From Rhodopirellula bahusiensis (GTDB lineage Bacteria; Planctomycetota; Planctomycetia; Pirellulales; Pirellulaceae): 64,000 nucleotides of DNA. Each line of letters starts with the position of its first letter. Within the stretch, counting starts at the first letter, position 1. The notes under the pieces are model-generated. The model did not search any database. It saw nothing but the letters and a program-made list of their open reading frames with translations, and was not told where the DNA came from. The DNA lies in contig NZ_NIZW01000025.1 in assembly GCF_002727185.1 (NCBI RefSeq), positions 1 to 64,000 of the forward strand, given 5' to 3'. Shown here piece by piece: positions 16,484 to 26,590 of this stretch. A program made the translations under genes and the position numbers.

Positions 16484-18616
16484 TCAAGCTAAGCAACTTG
16501 CTCCGTATTCGACGAAGACCGAGTCAACCAAGGATGGTGCGAGAACACTGGATGAAGATTCGGTTTCTTCTTCGTGATGAGTGTCATCATGCGACAGCTC
16601 ATCGTCGTGATCGTGATCATCCAGAAGGACTGACACCACGGCAGGAACAAATCCACTCTCACTCGAACCTTCCGAGTCGGTCTCGTCTGCACTCGTCTCG
16701 TCCGCCGCAAACGCGGCGGCCGATGCACTGGCGACACCAGTCTCAGAATTCGCGGAAGTTGGACCGGACAACGTGTTGATGACTCGCAGAGCGTCGAGGG
16801 ATGTCACCGTCCCATCTCCGGTAACGTCGTAGTAATTCCCTTCTTCCAACACTTCGTTATTAACGTTGATCTCGGATGCATCGGCCGCATTCAACGCATT
16901 GATCACTCGCAATGCGTCCAAGGCCGAAACTTCGCCATCCCCCGTCACGTCCGATGGTTGCAAAACGTTGGTGGGGCTGTCGTTGTTGATGACCTGAAAA
17001 CCGGCGGTCGATGCAATTTGATATTGCGCGGCTGCCGACCGAGCTTCGAATCGCAACACGTAGTTCTGGTTGGCGGACAAAGTCACGGACAAATCGCCGG
17101 CACCGTCGTATTGACCGATCGGTTCGAGATCTTCGTTGAGCACGAAGAACGCTTCCAATGGTGCTGTTGCTCCGACCTTGGTCACTCGCAATGTCGTGTT
17201 CGCAGAAGCACGAAACAAATACGCAACTGGCTGGTTGTTCCCAGGAACTGTGATCGCGGTGCTACTGAATTCTGGCTGGTTCAGCTGCGTTTGTCCGACC
17301 GGGGATCCATCGTCGTCCAAAATGACGACCAGTGCTTCCGCCTCCGCTCCCAGCTTGGCGACACTCGAATCCACCAAACGAACCGTCAATGATTCGAGAC
17401 CTTCGTTGACTGCATTGTCGACAACATTCACGGTCATCGTTGCCGTGCGCTGGCCAGATGCGAAGTTGAATGTGGCGGGCGTGACCGTGTAGTCGGAATT
17501 CACCGACGCCGTCCCCGAAATCACCACCGGGACTGAAATGTTCTGCGAAGGTGTCGCCGATAGAGTCGCACTGAGCACCACAGTCCCCTCGGATTCAGGA
17601 ACCGTTTGTTCGAGTGTTGTGATCTGAACGGTCGGCCTGGTGTCCGGTGTAAGCTCCCAACCGATGTCATCCAAAATCGCGAAATCGAGTTCGCTGAGTG
17701 TCCCATCAAAGCGAGCCGTCATCGTGGTGGGCACCACGTCGAGAACCGAGTCCGCCAAGTGACTGGTGCCGTTGAGCGGAATGTTTGCCGAGCCGGGAAA
17801 GACCGCGTTGGCTTGGGGTCCAGAAAAACGACCGCCGGAAACATAACGAGTGAACGATGGTGCGGTTCCAAATCCCAAGACATGAGCAAACTCGTGAGCC
17901 ACCACCGCGCGGAAGTCCGACTGGCCTGGTTCGCCAGTATCAACCGCTCCGAAGTTCCAATCCACTTCGCTTCGCGTATCAATCGTGATCGCACCCACCA
18001 CCGGTGCGAAATCACTGGGTGTGGAGGCGCCCGCACCCGTCTCACCTCGAGTCGTCAAATTGCTGATGAACGCGTTGGCTTCATTGACACAAGCTTGATC
18101 GGGGCAGTTGTAACCGACGCCAAATGTGTTGTAGCCGCCCAAACCACGAGTCAACCCGGTCAGGTTGTTGCCGCGAACGTAGACGACAATCTCATTGGCC
18201 GCGGCCCGAAACGATGTGGGCAACGCCGTCAGACCGCCCGTGCGTGGATCCAAAACCGCGGGCTGCCATTGAATTTGCGAACGGCTCGGCGGATTGACCG
18301 CGGCCAATGTGTCGTTGAACCGGGCCACGACTTCGTCCACCGCCTCCTGCATCGCCGCTTTGGCTTGCGGGTAACGAGTCGTGAAGAAATTGCTGCTGTC
18401 CAACGAAAAATCCAGCCGGACTTTGAGGACACTTTCGCCCTCCGCTTCTCGTCCCGAAACATCTTGCGTGGAAACGTCCTCCGCCGCCGCCATCGCGGAG
18501 TCCAACGCAACCGCGCCCCAAGCATCCGGGTACTGGGGACCGATCATCGAATCAGCGGCCAACAGTCGTCGATGTTCTAGGTTTTCAACGCGAAGGCGTC
18601 GGGAAGACTTCTGCAT
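16484..18616 (-). CDS. Secreted metalloprotease-like protein with Calx-beta and dockerin repeats
   Basis: A 710-aa protein. The N-terminus contains VENLEHRRLLAA, the planctomycete exported-protein signature. Residues about 40-335 resemble a zincin domain with HEFAHVLGFG (H241, E242, H245). The matrixin third ligand is absent at the usual spacing; H286 in TSHLADS could serve, as distant histidines do in leishmanolysin-like enzymes. A Calx-beta domain follows (about 340-450), then a beta-rich domain, and two dockerin-type Ca-binding repeats (DVTGDGEVSALDALRVINAL and DVTGDGTVTSLDALRVINTL). The C-terminus is Ser/Asp/His-rich. Likely secreted and surface-associated; proteolytic activity is inferred. 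Confidence 0.8.
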   Translation of the reverse strand: MQKSSRRLRVENLEHRRLLAADSMIGPQYPDAWGAVALDSAMAAAEDVSTQDVSGREAEGESVLKVRLDFSLDSSNFFTTRYPQAKAAMQEAVDEVVARFNDTLAAVNPPSRSQIQWQPAVLDPRTGGLTALPTSFRAAANEIVVYVRGNNLTGLTRGLGGYNTFGVGYNCPDQACVNEANAFISNLTTRGETGAGASTPSDFAPVVGAITIDTRSEVDWNFGAVDTGEPGQSDFRAVVAHEFAHVLGFGTAPSFTRYVSGGRFSGPQANAVFPGSANIPLNGTSHLADSVLDVVPTTMTARFDGTLSELDFAILDDIGWELTPDTRPTVQITTLEQTVPESEGTVVLSATLSATPSQNISVPVVISGTASVNSDYTVTPATFNFASGQRTATMTVNVVDNAVNEGLESLTVRLVDSSVAKLGAEAEALVVILDDDGSPVGQTQLNQPEFSSTAITVPGNNQPVAYLFRASANTTLRVTKVGATAPLEAFFVLNEDLEPIGQYDGAGDLSVTLSANQNYVLRFEARSAAAQYQIASTAGFQVINNDSPTNVLQPSDVTGDGEVSALDALRVINALNAADASEINVNNEVLEEGNYYDVTGDGTVTSLDALRVINTLSGPTSANSETGVASASAAAFAADETSADETDSEGSSESGFVPAVVSVLLDDHDHDDELSHDDTHHEEETESSSSVLAPSLVDSVFVEYGASCLA

Positions 18617-18728
18617 GCATCCGGCTCAAATAGAAAAGCTGCGTTCCGGTCTCATTCGTCCCGCCTCGCGAAAACATTCTACGAGCCAGCCAATTCAAAT
18701 CGAGACGCGCAAATCGAATTGAGTGGAA

Positions 18729-19490
18729 TCACGGACGCAAATCCCACTCCTTCATCTCGTCGAGAAGTTCATCTCGAGTCAAGTTGAAATGAAGGGGGGT
18801 TAACGTCACACACCCCTCTCGAAGCTGGGTCACATCGCTCATTTCCGCCGGTGGCTTGTCGGGTTGTGTCCACAACGCCCAATAGTAATCACGTCCACCA
18901 GGATCCTGACGCTTTTCATAGCGTCGTCCGTACTGCGCCAATCCCATCGGCACGACCTTCACTTCGCTCGCCGATTCCGTTGCAGCCGTGGGAACATTCA
19001 AATTGAACAACCCACCTCGAGACTCATCATGACGAACGATTTCGCCAATGACGTTTCGAGCAATCACCGCAGCCGCATCGAAGTCGTTGTCGTCGGAATT
19101 CTCCAACGACACGGCGACGCTGGTCACGCCAAAGAAAGCTCCTTCGATCGCAGCCGCGACCGTGCCGGAGTACAGCACATTGATGCCCGCGTTCAGCCCA
19201 TTGTTGATGCCGCTGACAACCAAATCGATCGGCTCGTCAACAAACAATTCCGCGAGCGAAAGCTTCACACAATCAGCCGGCGAACCTTCGACCGCCCACG
19301 CCCAATGAACGCCATCGCGGTGGATGGATTTTGGAACCAAAGGCGTCAAATAAGTGATCGAATGACCGACGCCACTTTGTTCCGTTGCCGGAGCAACCGT
19401 GATGACTTCGCCCAAGTGACGCAGTTGCTGACGAAGTGCCGCCAAACCCGGGGCATGAACGCCATCATCATTCGTTAACAGAATTCGCAT
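18729..19490 (-). CDS. surE: 5'/3'-nucleotidase SurE
   Basis: A 253-aa protein from ATG 19490, giving the canonical MRILLTNDDGVHAPGL start; the ORF extends 13 codons further without family residues. Metal-binding DD and the motifs SGVGHSIT, VSGINNGLNAG and YSGTVAAAIEGA are all conserved. SurE dephosphorylates nucleoside monophosphates and short polyphosphates. The gene is on the minus strand, downstream of selO. Confidence 0.95.
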   Translation of the reverse strand: MRILLTNDDGVHAPGLAALRQQLRHLGEVITVAPATEQSGVGHSITYLTPLVPKSIHRDGVHWAWAVEGSPADCVKLSLAELFVDEPIDLVVSGINNGLNAGINVLYSGTVAAAIEGAFFGVTSVAVSLENSDDNDFDAAAVIARNVIGEIVRHDESRGGLFNLNVPTAATESASEVKVVPMGLAQYGRRYEKRQDPGGRDYYWALWTQPDKPPAEMSDVTQLREGCVTLTPLHFNLTRDELLDEMKEWDLRP

Positions 19491-19541
19491 GAGAAGTGTA
19501 TGTCCATCGATGTGCGCGGCTCGAACCAATCCGAAGATAGG

Positions 19542-21170
19542 TTATGAACTGCACGACAACATCGAACAACCCGGACGGTGACGCGCCCACTCCGGTCGCT
19601 TTTCAGCAAAACGTTCTTTGCCGGGCTGATCGTCGTACGGACGTCGAAGCACATCCAGCAACTCAGACACCATCGAGTCATCGCCTTTGTCGCACGCATC
19701 GATTGCCAACTGAGCCAAGTAGTTCCGCAAAACGTACTTCGGATTCACCACGTTCATGCGCTGCCGCCGCTGCGAATCGTCGGCAGGAAAACCGTCGTCC
19801 GCCAAAACACGCGATTGATAGGAACGCATCCAATCCATCAACGCCTGCTTGTATTCTTCCGTGACCTCATCGGCAACGTAGTGAGCCTCCGAAAGATGAT
19901 TTAGCACAACCGCCAGTTCCAAAGCGACCGGTTGCTCTCGCGTCCCAAGTTCAATGTCCGCCAACCGGCGATAGAAAATCGTCATGTCGGTTTCAGCCAA
20001 CTGCAACAACGTCAACAACGAGTCGACCAACTCGTCATCGGTTTCACTTTCGTACTTCGACAGCCCCAGCTTGCCAGCCATCATCGAGTGCCAACTCTTT
20101 TGGAACTCCTCGACGTAAACCGCGATCCCACGCTGCAGCGGTTCCGCTTCCTTGACCAATGGAACCAAAGCGTTGGCCAAAGCCACCAAGTTCCACTGGG
20201 CGATCTGAGGCTGATGCGCGTAACGATACCTTCGACCTTGCGCGTCGGTGGTGTTCGGTGTCCAGTCGGGATCGTAATCCTCCAGCCAACCGTACGGTCC
20301 GTAGTCAATCGTCAGCCCAAGAATCGACATATTGTCGGTGTTCATGACACCATGGACAAAACCGACTCGCATCCAGTGCACCACCATCTCCGCGGTCGTC
20401 CGGCAGACCTCTTCGAACATCGCCGCAATCACGTCGGGGCCAATCTCAGTATCTGGCCCATCCCCGGAGAGCAAGTGCGGGAACTCCGATCGAATCGTGT
20501 GTTCCACCAACGTTTGCAACGTTTCAGTGTCTTCCCGCGACGCGAAGATCTCAAAGTTGCCAAACCGGATGAACGACGGTGCGACTCGGCACACCACAGC
20601 ACCCAGTTCATGTTCGGGGTGCCCGTCGTAGAACATGTCGCGAAGCACCTTCTCACCGGTCAGCACCAAACTGAGAGCGCGCGTGGTCGGAACGCCCAAG
20701 TGGTGCATCGCTTCGCTGCAAAGAAACTCACGAACGCTCGATCGCAGAACCGCCAAACCATCGGCGGTCCGAGAGTACGGCGTCAGCCCGGCACCCTTGA
20801 GCTGCAACGTCCAGTGCTTCTCATCCGCGGTGACCACTTCGCCAAGATTGATCGCACGTCCGTCACCCAGTTGCCCGGCCCAGTTTCCAAACTGATGACC
20901 GCCGTAGCACATCGCAAAGGGATCCATGCCATCGGTCAGAGCGTTACCGGCCAACACCTCGGTCAGCTCAGACGATCCCAACCACTTGGGGTCCAAACCA
21001 ATCAGGTCCGCGACTTCTTTGGACCCGGCCACCCATTTCGGAGCCGACACCGGCGTCGGTTGCACTCGCGAAAAACCCGCCTGGTGGACTTGGCGAGTGA
21101 AATTTCGCGGCTCCGCGTCCGCGGGCAAATCTCGCGTGAATCGATTGTCGAACGTCAGATCAAATGTCAC
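19542..21170 (-). CDS. selO: Protein adenylyltransferase SelO (YdiU/UPF0061)
   Basis: A 542-aa pseudokinase-fold enzyme that AMPylates proteins. Family motifs are complete: FAMCYGGHQFGNWAGQLGDG, QLKGAGLTPYSRTADG, GVPTTRALSLV, HGVMNTDNMSILG and IDYGPYGWLEDY. The C-terminus is SCSS, the cysteine version of the CxxS redox end that carries selenocysteine in eukaryotic homologues, and here UGA is not used. It lies about 50 bp upstream of surE on the same strand. Confidence 0.95.
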   Translation of the reverse strand: MTFDLTFDNRFTRDLPADAEPRNFTRQVHQAGFSRVQPTPVSAPKWVAGSKEVADLIGLDPKWLGSSELTEVLAGNALTDGMDPFAMCYGGHQFGNWAGQLGDGRAINLGEVVTADEKHWTLQLKGAGLTPYSRTADGLAVLRSSVREFLCSEAMHHLGVPTTRALSLVLTGEKVLRDMFYDGHPEHELGAVVCRVAPSFIRFGNFEIFASREDTETLQTLVEHTIRSEFPHLLSGDGPDTEIGPDVIAAMFEEVCRTTAEMVVHWMRVGFVHGVMNTDNMSILGLTIDYGPYGWLEDYDPDWTPNTTDAQGRRYRYAHQPQIAQWNLVALANALVPLVKEAEPLQRGIAVYVEEFQKSWHSMMAGKLGLSKYESETDDELVDSLLTLLQLAETDMTIFYRRLADIELGTREQPVALELAVVLNHLSEAHYVADEVTEEYKQALMDWMRSYQSRVLADDGFPADDSQRRQRMNVVNPKYVLRNYLAQLAIDACDKGDDSMVSELLDVLRRPYDDQPGKERFAEKRPEWARHRPGCSMLSCSS

Positions 21171-21289
21171 GCGAAAATCTCATGGAAGCAAACGGTGCGA
21201 AGGAAGGCTACTGGATCGCTGAAACTCTACCAGTCGATCCAGTCCACACCACCGCAATTGCTTTCCCTGCATCGCGAAGGATCTCGAAA

Positions 21290-22648
21290 TCACACGAGTC
21301 CGGACAGCGAACCATCGCCGCAGAAGTCGGGGTTTCCGAACGTTTTTTGAGCGAAACCCATCTGCTCGGCAATCGTCAGCAAGAATCGGTTGTGAGAAAC
21401 CTTGCCGTAGTCCTTGGCTCGACCGGTTCGCAGTCCCAAGCCACCACCGACACATACAAACGGGATGTCGTTTCGGGTGTGCGAGTTGCCTTTGCCAAGC
21501 TCATTGGTCCAGATGATGGTGGTGTTGTCCAGCATCGATCCGCTGCCACCGGGCTCGGGTGTGTCCTGCAAACGTTTGGCCAAGTGAGCGATTTGTTCGC
21601 AGTACCAAGTGTTGATTCGAATCAGCTTCTCGTATGCGTCTTCGTTCGAATCGGGCTCGTGCGACAGTCCGTGGTGTCCTTCGTCGATGTCCAACCAACG
21701 CATGCGAGGCTGGCCAACACTGTTGGTGATTTGGAACGTTGCCACGCGAGCGAAATCGGCCGCCATCGAACTGACCAACAACTCCATTTGCATCCGAGTG
21801 ATCTCGGGCATGTTGTCGTTTTGGACTTCGACGTTGGGCGTCAATTCAGGAACCGCGTGGCCGACCGACTTGGTGCTGGCTTCCAGTTCGATCTTCAGGT
21901 CCTTTTCGACCTTGCGAACCAACTCGACGTGCTGCTGCAACAAGTGCCGATCTTCCATGCTGACCATCGACTCGATTTTCTTGAAGTCGTCAGTCAAATC
22001 GTCCAAGACACTCGCCAGCAACTCACGGTTCTTGGCTTGGCCGTAGAGTTTGTCGAACATCTTGTAAGGATCGTCGATCGGAGCGACCGGCTGGTTGGCT
22101 CCCGCGTAAGACATGCGAGTCCAAGTGTCGGCTCGATCGGGAACCATCACACCGAATTCCAACGAACCAAATCGTGTTCGCGTCGATGGATCCGCTTGCA
22201 GTTGATTCTTGAGAAATTGGTCAATGCTGATACCCATCGACCATCCCGCGGGCGTGTCGCTGCCGCCTTGGATGTCACCGGGGAACAACTCGATGCCGGT
22301 CAGCAAGCAACCCATGCCGCGCATGTGCCCGTCGCCGTCACCTTGGATTTGATTACACAAACCCTTGATCGTCAGCGTTTGGTCCGCGAACGGTTCGAGT
22401 GGTTTCAAGATCCGCTTGAATTCCAACTTCTCTTCGTCACCCTTTGGCCAAAAGTGATCCGGGATCACGCCGTTGGGGCTGAAGACGATGATCAATCGCT
22501 GACGCGGCGTGGCATCGGCCGCCAAAGCCAAGCTGGGCAGGTTCATCGTGAAGTTCAACGCCGCAGCACTGATACCGGTGCGTTTCAAGAACCGACGACG
22601 TGAAAGACGTTTCGATGGTTTACGCTGCGCGATGGGTTCCATATTCAT
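21290..22648 (-). CDS. Tat-exported DUF1552 (HXXSHH) family protein
   Basis: A 452-aa protein from ATG 22648, two bases after the stop of the DUF1592 gene. The twin-arginine motif [10 protein letters not shown] and a hydrophobic stretch mark Tat export. The rest is a DUF1552 domain: [31 protein letters not shown], and the family motif here as HGLSHE rather than HxxSHH. Such proteins pair with DUF1592 cytochrome-type proteins in planctomycetes. Their biochemistry is unknown; periplasmic metal-dependent hydrolysis has been suggested from sulfatase/alkaline-phosphatase-like folds. Confidence 0.85.
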   Translation of the reverse strand: MNMEPIAQRKPSKRLSRRRFLKRTGISAAALNFTMNLPSLALAADATPRQRLIIVFSPNGVIPDHFWPKGDEEKLEFKRILKPLEPFADQTLTIKGLCNQIQGDGDGHMRGMGCLLTGIELFPGDIQGGSDTPAGWSMGISIDQFLKNQLQADPSTRTRFGSLEFGVMVPDRADTWTRMSYAGANQPVAPIDDPYKMFDKLYGQAKNRELLASVLDDLTDDFKKIESMVSMEDRHLLQQHVELVRKVEKDLKIELEASTKSVGHAVPELTPNVEVQNDNMPEITRMQMELLVSSMAADFARVATFQITNSVGQPRMRWLDIDEGHHGLSHEPDSNEDAYEKLIRINTWYCEQIAHLAKRLQDTPEPGGSGSMLDNTTIIWTNELGKGNSHTRNDIPFVCVGGGLGLRTGRAKDYGKVSHNRFLLTIAEQMGFAQKTFGNPDFCGDGSLSGLV

Positions 22649-22649
22649 T

Positions 22650-25139
22650 TCAAGCTCCCGCCGTTTGGTTGTTCTTGGGTTGGTTCTTCTTCGACTCTGA
22701 CTCAGGCAACACGTCACTCGCCGCAATCACGGCAATGTCGACCAACAACTTCTTGATGTTGAAATCCGATTGCCGAAATGATTCCGTCAATTCATCTAAG
22801 CGATGGGCGCCATAAGAGGCCACCGGTTGCTTCACAAAGTACTGGAACATCCGAGTCACAAAGGCTCGATGCGTGTCCGGATTCGCGATGGCCACTTCGG
22901 CCAATCCACGAGCCCCTTCGAAATTGATTCGTTCGTCATCGCGAGTCAGATAACTGCCAGCCGCGTTGACTTTCTTGTTCATGTCCTTGTCCCGGAATCT
23001 GCCCACCGCATCAAAATGCTCGAGCGCGAAGCCCAACGGGTTGATTCGCGAGTGACAAATTTGGCAACTCTCGGGACTTGTCTGCAATGCGACACGTTCG
23101 CGAGTCGTCAAATCGGGATGCAAGTCGGGACTGAGCGGCGAGAACGCTTCGTTGGGTGGGCGCAGAGTCCGTCCCATCACGTGGCGAATCAGAAACACGC
23201 CGCGATGGATCGGCGACGTCGCCGCATGGTAGGACAATCGAGCCATCACCAACGGATGTGTCAGCACACCCACATGAATGTTCGGTTCGCGAATGGTCTG
23301 TGTCCACTCGTCTGATCCACGTTTGTCATCCGCCTTCTCGCCATCGGTTTCGGCTGGTTTCCAAGCGTCCCCGTAGAATTCCGTCAAACGCTGGTTCGTG
23401 AACGCCCAGTCAGCCCCCAGCAATTGCCGGAAGTCACTGGTTTCGCTCCAAACCGTTTCATCCAGGAATCGATCCAACGAGCTCCGCAAATCCGCGATCA
23501 ACTCTTCGCTGAAACCGGGATACTTTTCATCGTCTTTGCGAAGGTCGTCCTCGGGACCAAGCTCCATCCAGTGATAGAGCATTTGCTTCAGCTTCACTCG
23601 GGTACGAGCGTCATCGAGCATCCGCTCGGCAGCCTGCCGAATCGATCGTTCGTTCTTCAACTGATCTTTTTTGATTTGCGTCAGCATCCAACTTTCGGAT
23701 GGCAGAGAATCGTGCAAAACCAATGCCAAGCGATTGCCCGCTTGTTGCGAAACCGTTCGATCGGCATCAAGACTCGGGTACAAGAAACGAGGTGATTTCA
23801 GCGTCATCAACACGACTGATTTGATGATATCCGTTTCGTCCTCGAAAGCTTCCATGGCTGGAACCACGATGCGTTCGGGCTGGACCGCTTCTTCACTTCC
23901 GCGGTGAGCGACGGTGACGAAGTCGAGCAAAAATCCCTTCAGCTTCTCCTCTCGCGAGCGATTGTCTTTTCGGTTCTTGCGAGCAAAATCATGCCACAAA
24001 TGGTCTCGCATCGAGTTAGCAAACTCGATCGAAGCATCCGTGACGGCGGTGTCCCAAGCAACATCAACAGAGATCCCACGCTCAAATCCGTAGCTGCTGT
24101 CATCGGGCGGCATTCTGGTGGACATCTGAAACGCCGGCGGATTCCAACCTGGAACCAACGCCGAGGCGGGAATGATTTGCTCCACTCCACCAGGCGGGAC
24201 CCACGACAACGAAATGCTCGCTGGCGGCGTTTCACCTTTTCGTTTGCGTTGATTGAAATCGATCTTCAGTGGGTAGACGCGACCGCCAGTCAACATCAGC
24301 GTGCGGCGAAACTCATCACGACCTTCCGACTGAACATGGTTGTCGATCAGCTGATTTGAGTCGTGACCAAAATCCATGGTGAAGGAAGTCTTGCTGCGAA
24401 CAATGATTTCATAGCGACCCGTTTGCTCGACGCGCAATCCACCATCCCAGTGAGCATGGAACTCGTCCCAAGGAACTTCTTCACCAGGTCCTTCCTTGCC
24501 AAATTCAAAATCGACGACCGGGTCAACTCGTTCGATCTTTCGGTCCTCTTTTTTCCGACCTTTGCCGGTGTAAATCTCGACCGACAAACCATGTTCCGAC
24601 TGGTGCTTTTCCCAAGTCGTTTGTTGCAAGCCGGCAAACTTGGCATACAAGTCCGACAGGCTTTGACGGAACTGTGCCCCGGTCAAGCGTTGCAATGATT
24701 GACGCGGCGGACGATTCCGAATCTGCGCCGCTTCGCTGTAGAACGCATGATGGATGTAAGCGGCCACCGCAGCAGCGTCTTCGCCAACACAGAGATCGGG
24801 ATCTTCTTCTGGCATCGTGTCGACGATGATTTCGGTCAGCTCGCCGATGGAACCATCACCCACCAATGCATCGGGGTAGTAGTCTTCCGTTCCGACACCT
24901 TTGTCGCCGTGACATTCCAAGCACTGCTTGGAATAGATCTTCAGTCCCGCGGAGAGAATCGGATCTTCAGCGATCACGGTATCAAGCGTGCTGTTTTCGG
25001 CGGCCGAAGTCGGTTGAGCCATGCAAGCTAGCAAAGCGAACGATGCGGCCGCACCGATCCAAGAGCTCATTCCCACGCGGGTGAAAATTCCCGAGCAGCA
25101 GATGGCGGAGGCGCGTACCAAATTTGGAATGCGTCGCAT
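22650..25139 (-). CDS. Exported planctomycete cytochrome-type protein, DUF1587/1592/1588/1585 family
   Basis: An 829-aa protein from ATG 25139. A signal peptide precedes a cytochrome c-like haem site CLECH (C73, C76, H77). After it come a PSD3/DUF1587 region ([17 protein letters not shown]), a PA14/CBM-like insert (residues about 170-340), PSD5/DUF1595 and PSD4/DUF1592 (SRFLYPS-like, [10 protein letters not shown]), PSCyt3/DUF1588 ([36 protein letters not shown] with a second CxxCH), and a C-terminal PSD2/DUF1585. Two haem sites suggest periplasmic electron transfer. It is cotranscribed with the following DUF1552 gene. Confidence 0.88.
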   Translation of the reverse strand: MRRIPNLVRASAICCSGIFTRVGMSSWIGAAASFALLACMAQPTSAAENSTLDTVIAEDPILSAGLKIYSKQCLECHGDKGVGTEDYYPDALVGDGSIGELTEIIVDTMPEEDPDLCVGEDAAAVAAYIHHAFYSEAAQIRNRPPRQSLQRLTGAQFRQSLSDLYAKFAGLQQTTWEKHQSEHGLSVEIYTGKGRKKEDRKIERVDPVVDFEFGKEGPGEEVPWDEFHAHWDGGLRVEQTGRYEIIVRSKTSFTMDFGHDSNQLIDNHVQSEGRDEFRRTLMLTGGRVYPLKIDFNQRKRKGETPPASISLSWVPPGGVEQIIPASALVPGWNPPAFQMSTRMPPDDSSYGFERGISVDVAWDTAVTDASIEFANSMRDHLWHDFARKNRKDNRSREEKLKGFLLDFVTVAHRGSEEAVQPERIVVPAMEAFEDETDIIKSVVLMTLKSPRFLYPSLDADRTVSQQAGNRLALVLHDSLPSESWMLTQIKKDQLKNERSIRQAAERMLDDARTRVKLKQMLYHWMELGPEDDLRKDDEKYPGFSEELIADLRSSLDRFLDETVWSETSDFRQLLGADWAFTNQRLTEFYGDAWKPAETDGEKADDKRGSDEWTQTIREPNIHVGVLTHPLVMARLSYHAATSPIHRGVFLIRHVMGRTLRPPNEAFSPLSPDLHPDLTTRERVALQTSPESCQICHSRINPLGFALEHFDAVGRFRDKDMNKKVNAAGSYLTRDDERINFEGARGLAEVAIANPDTHRAFVTRMFQYFVKQPVASYGAHRLDELTESFRQSDFNIKKLLVDIAVIAASDVLPESESKKNQPKNNQTAGA

Positions 25140-25479
25140 GTTTTCAATAGGAAGGAAAGGATGTGAACCCGTGGGGGTGGGAGCCAGAAAACTGACGTTG
25201 GATTCACCAAGGCAGGGCATACTATTTTAGGCAACTTAGGCGAATGAAACACCCCGAAAAGCTTCATTTCGAGGAGTCAGGCCCCCGATTTGCCTCCATA
25301 GAGTTTGTTTTGGCTTCGCAGTGCGGTCGAAAACACCGTTTTTCGGCCTTTCGATCGTTTGGTTCATTCAGATAGGCTCGGCGAATCAGATTCCACTGAT
25401 CCAGTCGGTCCCCGTTCAATTGACCGGCCAATCCGATTGACCCGTTGGTCCGCCTCCCTATTTGTTACGAGCGTCAAGG
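25140..25479. other. Divergent intergenic region
   Basis: This 340-bp stretch separates the minus-strand DUF1592 gene from the plus-strand TIGR03009-like gene and must hold both promoters. No clear -35/-10 pair, dyad, terminator or small gene was seen. Confidence 0.6.
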
Positions 25480-26433
25480 ATGATGCGTTTGAATTTTTCG
25501 GTGTTTCGCCGTCCGTTCTCCACAAGTGCAGCGTTCCTCACGGTTTTGGTTGGCGTGGCTGGTTCTGTGGTCACAACCGCTCAACCGGTGGCTGCGCAAG
25601 GCCGAGCTGCCGCACCCGCGAATGCAAACGCGGCACCCTTTGCACCGCTCAGTGCTGCCGAGCAACAACGTCTCGATCAAATTCTGGCGGCCTGGGAACA
25701 ACAAAGCAAAGGCACCAAGACACTTGAGTGCGACTTCAAACGCTGGCACTATGATCTCTTCGCCGCACCCAAGGGCGACTACGCCAACAAAGCCGAAGGC
25801 GTCATCAAATACGCCAATCCCGACAAAGGATTGTTCCATGTCAAAGCAGTCGTCAGCTACGACGGCAAGGACGAAAAGGGACAACCCAAGTACTCGGCCA
25901 AACCAGGCCTGTTCGGCGAACATTGGGTTTGCACCGGCACCGAACTGAAAGAGTTCGACCATGCGACCAAGCAGTGCAAGATCCAACAGCTGCCGCCAAA
26001 CATGCAGGGACAACGCATCATCGAAAGCCCGCTACCGTTTGTGTTCAATGCGGATGCGCAACAGATCAAACAGCGATACTGGGTCCAACCGATGCAGTCG
26101 AACAATCCAGGCCTGATCCTGATCGCTGCGTACCCGAAGCACCAAGCAGACCGTGCTCAGTACAAGGTTGTGCAAATCGCATTGGACGCCAAAACGTTCT
26201 TGCCGCAAGCGTTGATCATGTACGCTCCCAACTTCAACGAAAAAACACAACCGAAGTTTGACCACTACGAGTTCACAAACGTCAAACGAAACTCCATCCA
26301 GGCCAGCTTGCAGAAGTTCTTCTTGCAAAGCTTCATCGATCAAGAACCACCGTCCGACTGGAAAGTCTTCCGCGACAATTACAACGGACCACCTCAAATG
26401 GCCGAAGGCCAGAACGAAGCTCGCCGCAACTAA
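25480..26433 (+). CDS. Exported TIGR03009-like planctomycete protein (LolA-like fold)
   Basis: A 317-aa protein starting at ATG 25480. A signal peptide (AAFLTVLVGVAGSVVTTAQPVAA) is followed by an Ala-rich segment and the conserved pattern beginning LDQILAAWEQQSKGTKTLECDFKRW. Known: TIGR03009 is a planctomycete-restricted family with resemblance to LolA-type lipoprotein carriers. Role inferred: periplasmic lipid or lipoprotein handling. No partner gene is adjacent. Confidence 0.75.
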   Translation: MMRLNFSVFRRPFSTSAAFLTVLVGVAGSVVTTAQPVAAQGRAAAPANANAAPFAPLSAAEQQRLDQILAAWEQQSKGTKTLECDFKRWHYDLFAAPKGDYANKAEGVIKYANPDKGLFHVKAVVSYDGKDEKGQPKYSAKPGLFGEHWVCTGTELKEFDHATKQCKIQQLPPNMQGQRIIESPLPFVFNADAQQIKQRYWVQPMQSNNPGLILIAAYPKHQADRAQYKVVQIALDAKTFLPQALIMYAPNFNEKTQPKFDHYEFTNVKRNSIQASLQKFFLQSFIDQEPPSDWKVFRDNYNGPPQMAEGQNEARRN

Positions 26434-26478
26434 GAACCGAAAATGGTCGCGGGCACTTCTTCACCGCGCTATCAAAAA

Positions 26479-26505
26479 TAGCGGAAGGGCGGGAGTCCTC
26501 CGGTG
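26479..26505. repeat. Dispersed repeat, family TAGCGGAAGGGC (partial copy)
   Basis: TAGCGGAAGGGC-GGGAGT-CCTCCGGTG matches the left half of the repeats at 37255 and 41843, with two differences. It lies just after the TIGR03009-like gene. The right half (CACCGGGCGG...) is absent. Confidence 0.6.
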
Positions 26506-26590
26506 ACACACGGTGTGACTCCCAATATTTCGCGATCACCGAGTTCTGGCGAATCCGGCTACGAAACTCGGAAGCGACCTAGCGAAGCTT

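Noticed and set aside
17606-18580. Plus-strand 324-aa open frame opposite the dockerin protein
   Set aside because: Antisense of a gene with strong domain evidence; the Arg/His-rich composition is typical of mirror frames.
19542-19560. Selenocysteine at the SelO C-terminus
   Set aside because: The terminal SCSS is encoded with cysteine codons; no in-frame UGA or SECIS-like structure is needed.
19932-22603. Two long plus-strand open frames (472 and 479 aa)
   Set aside because: They mirror selO and the DUF1552 gene, both with convincing motifs on the minus strand.
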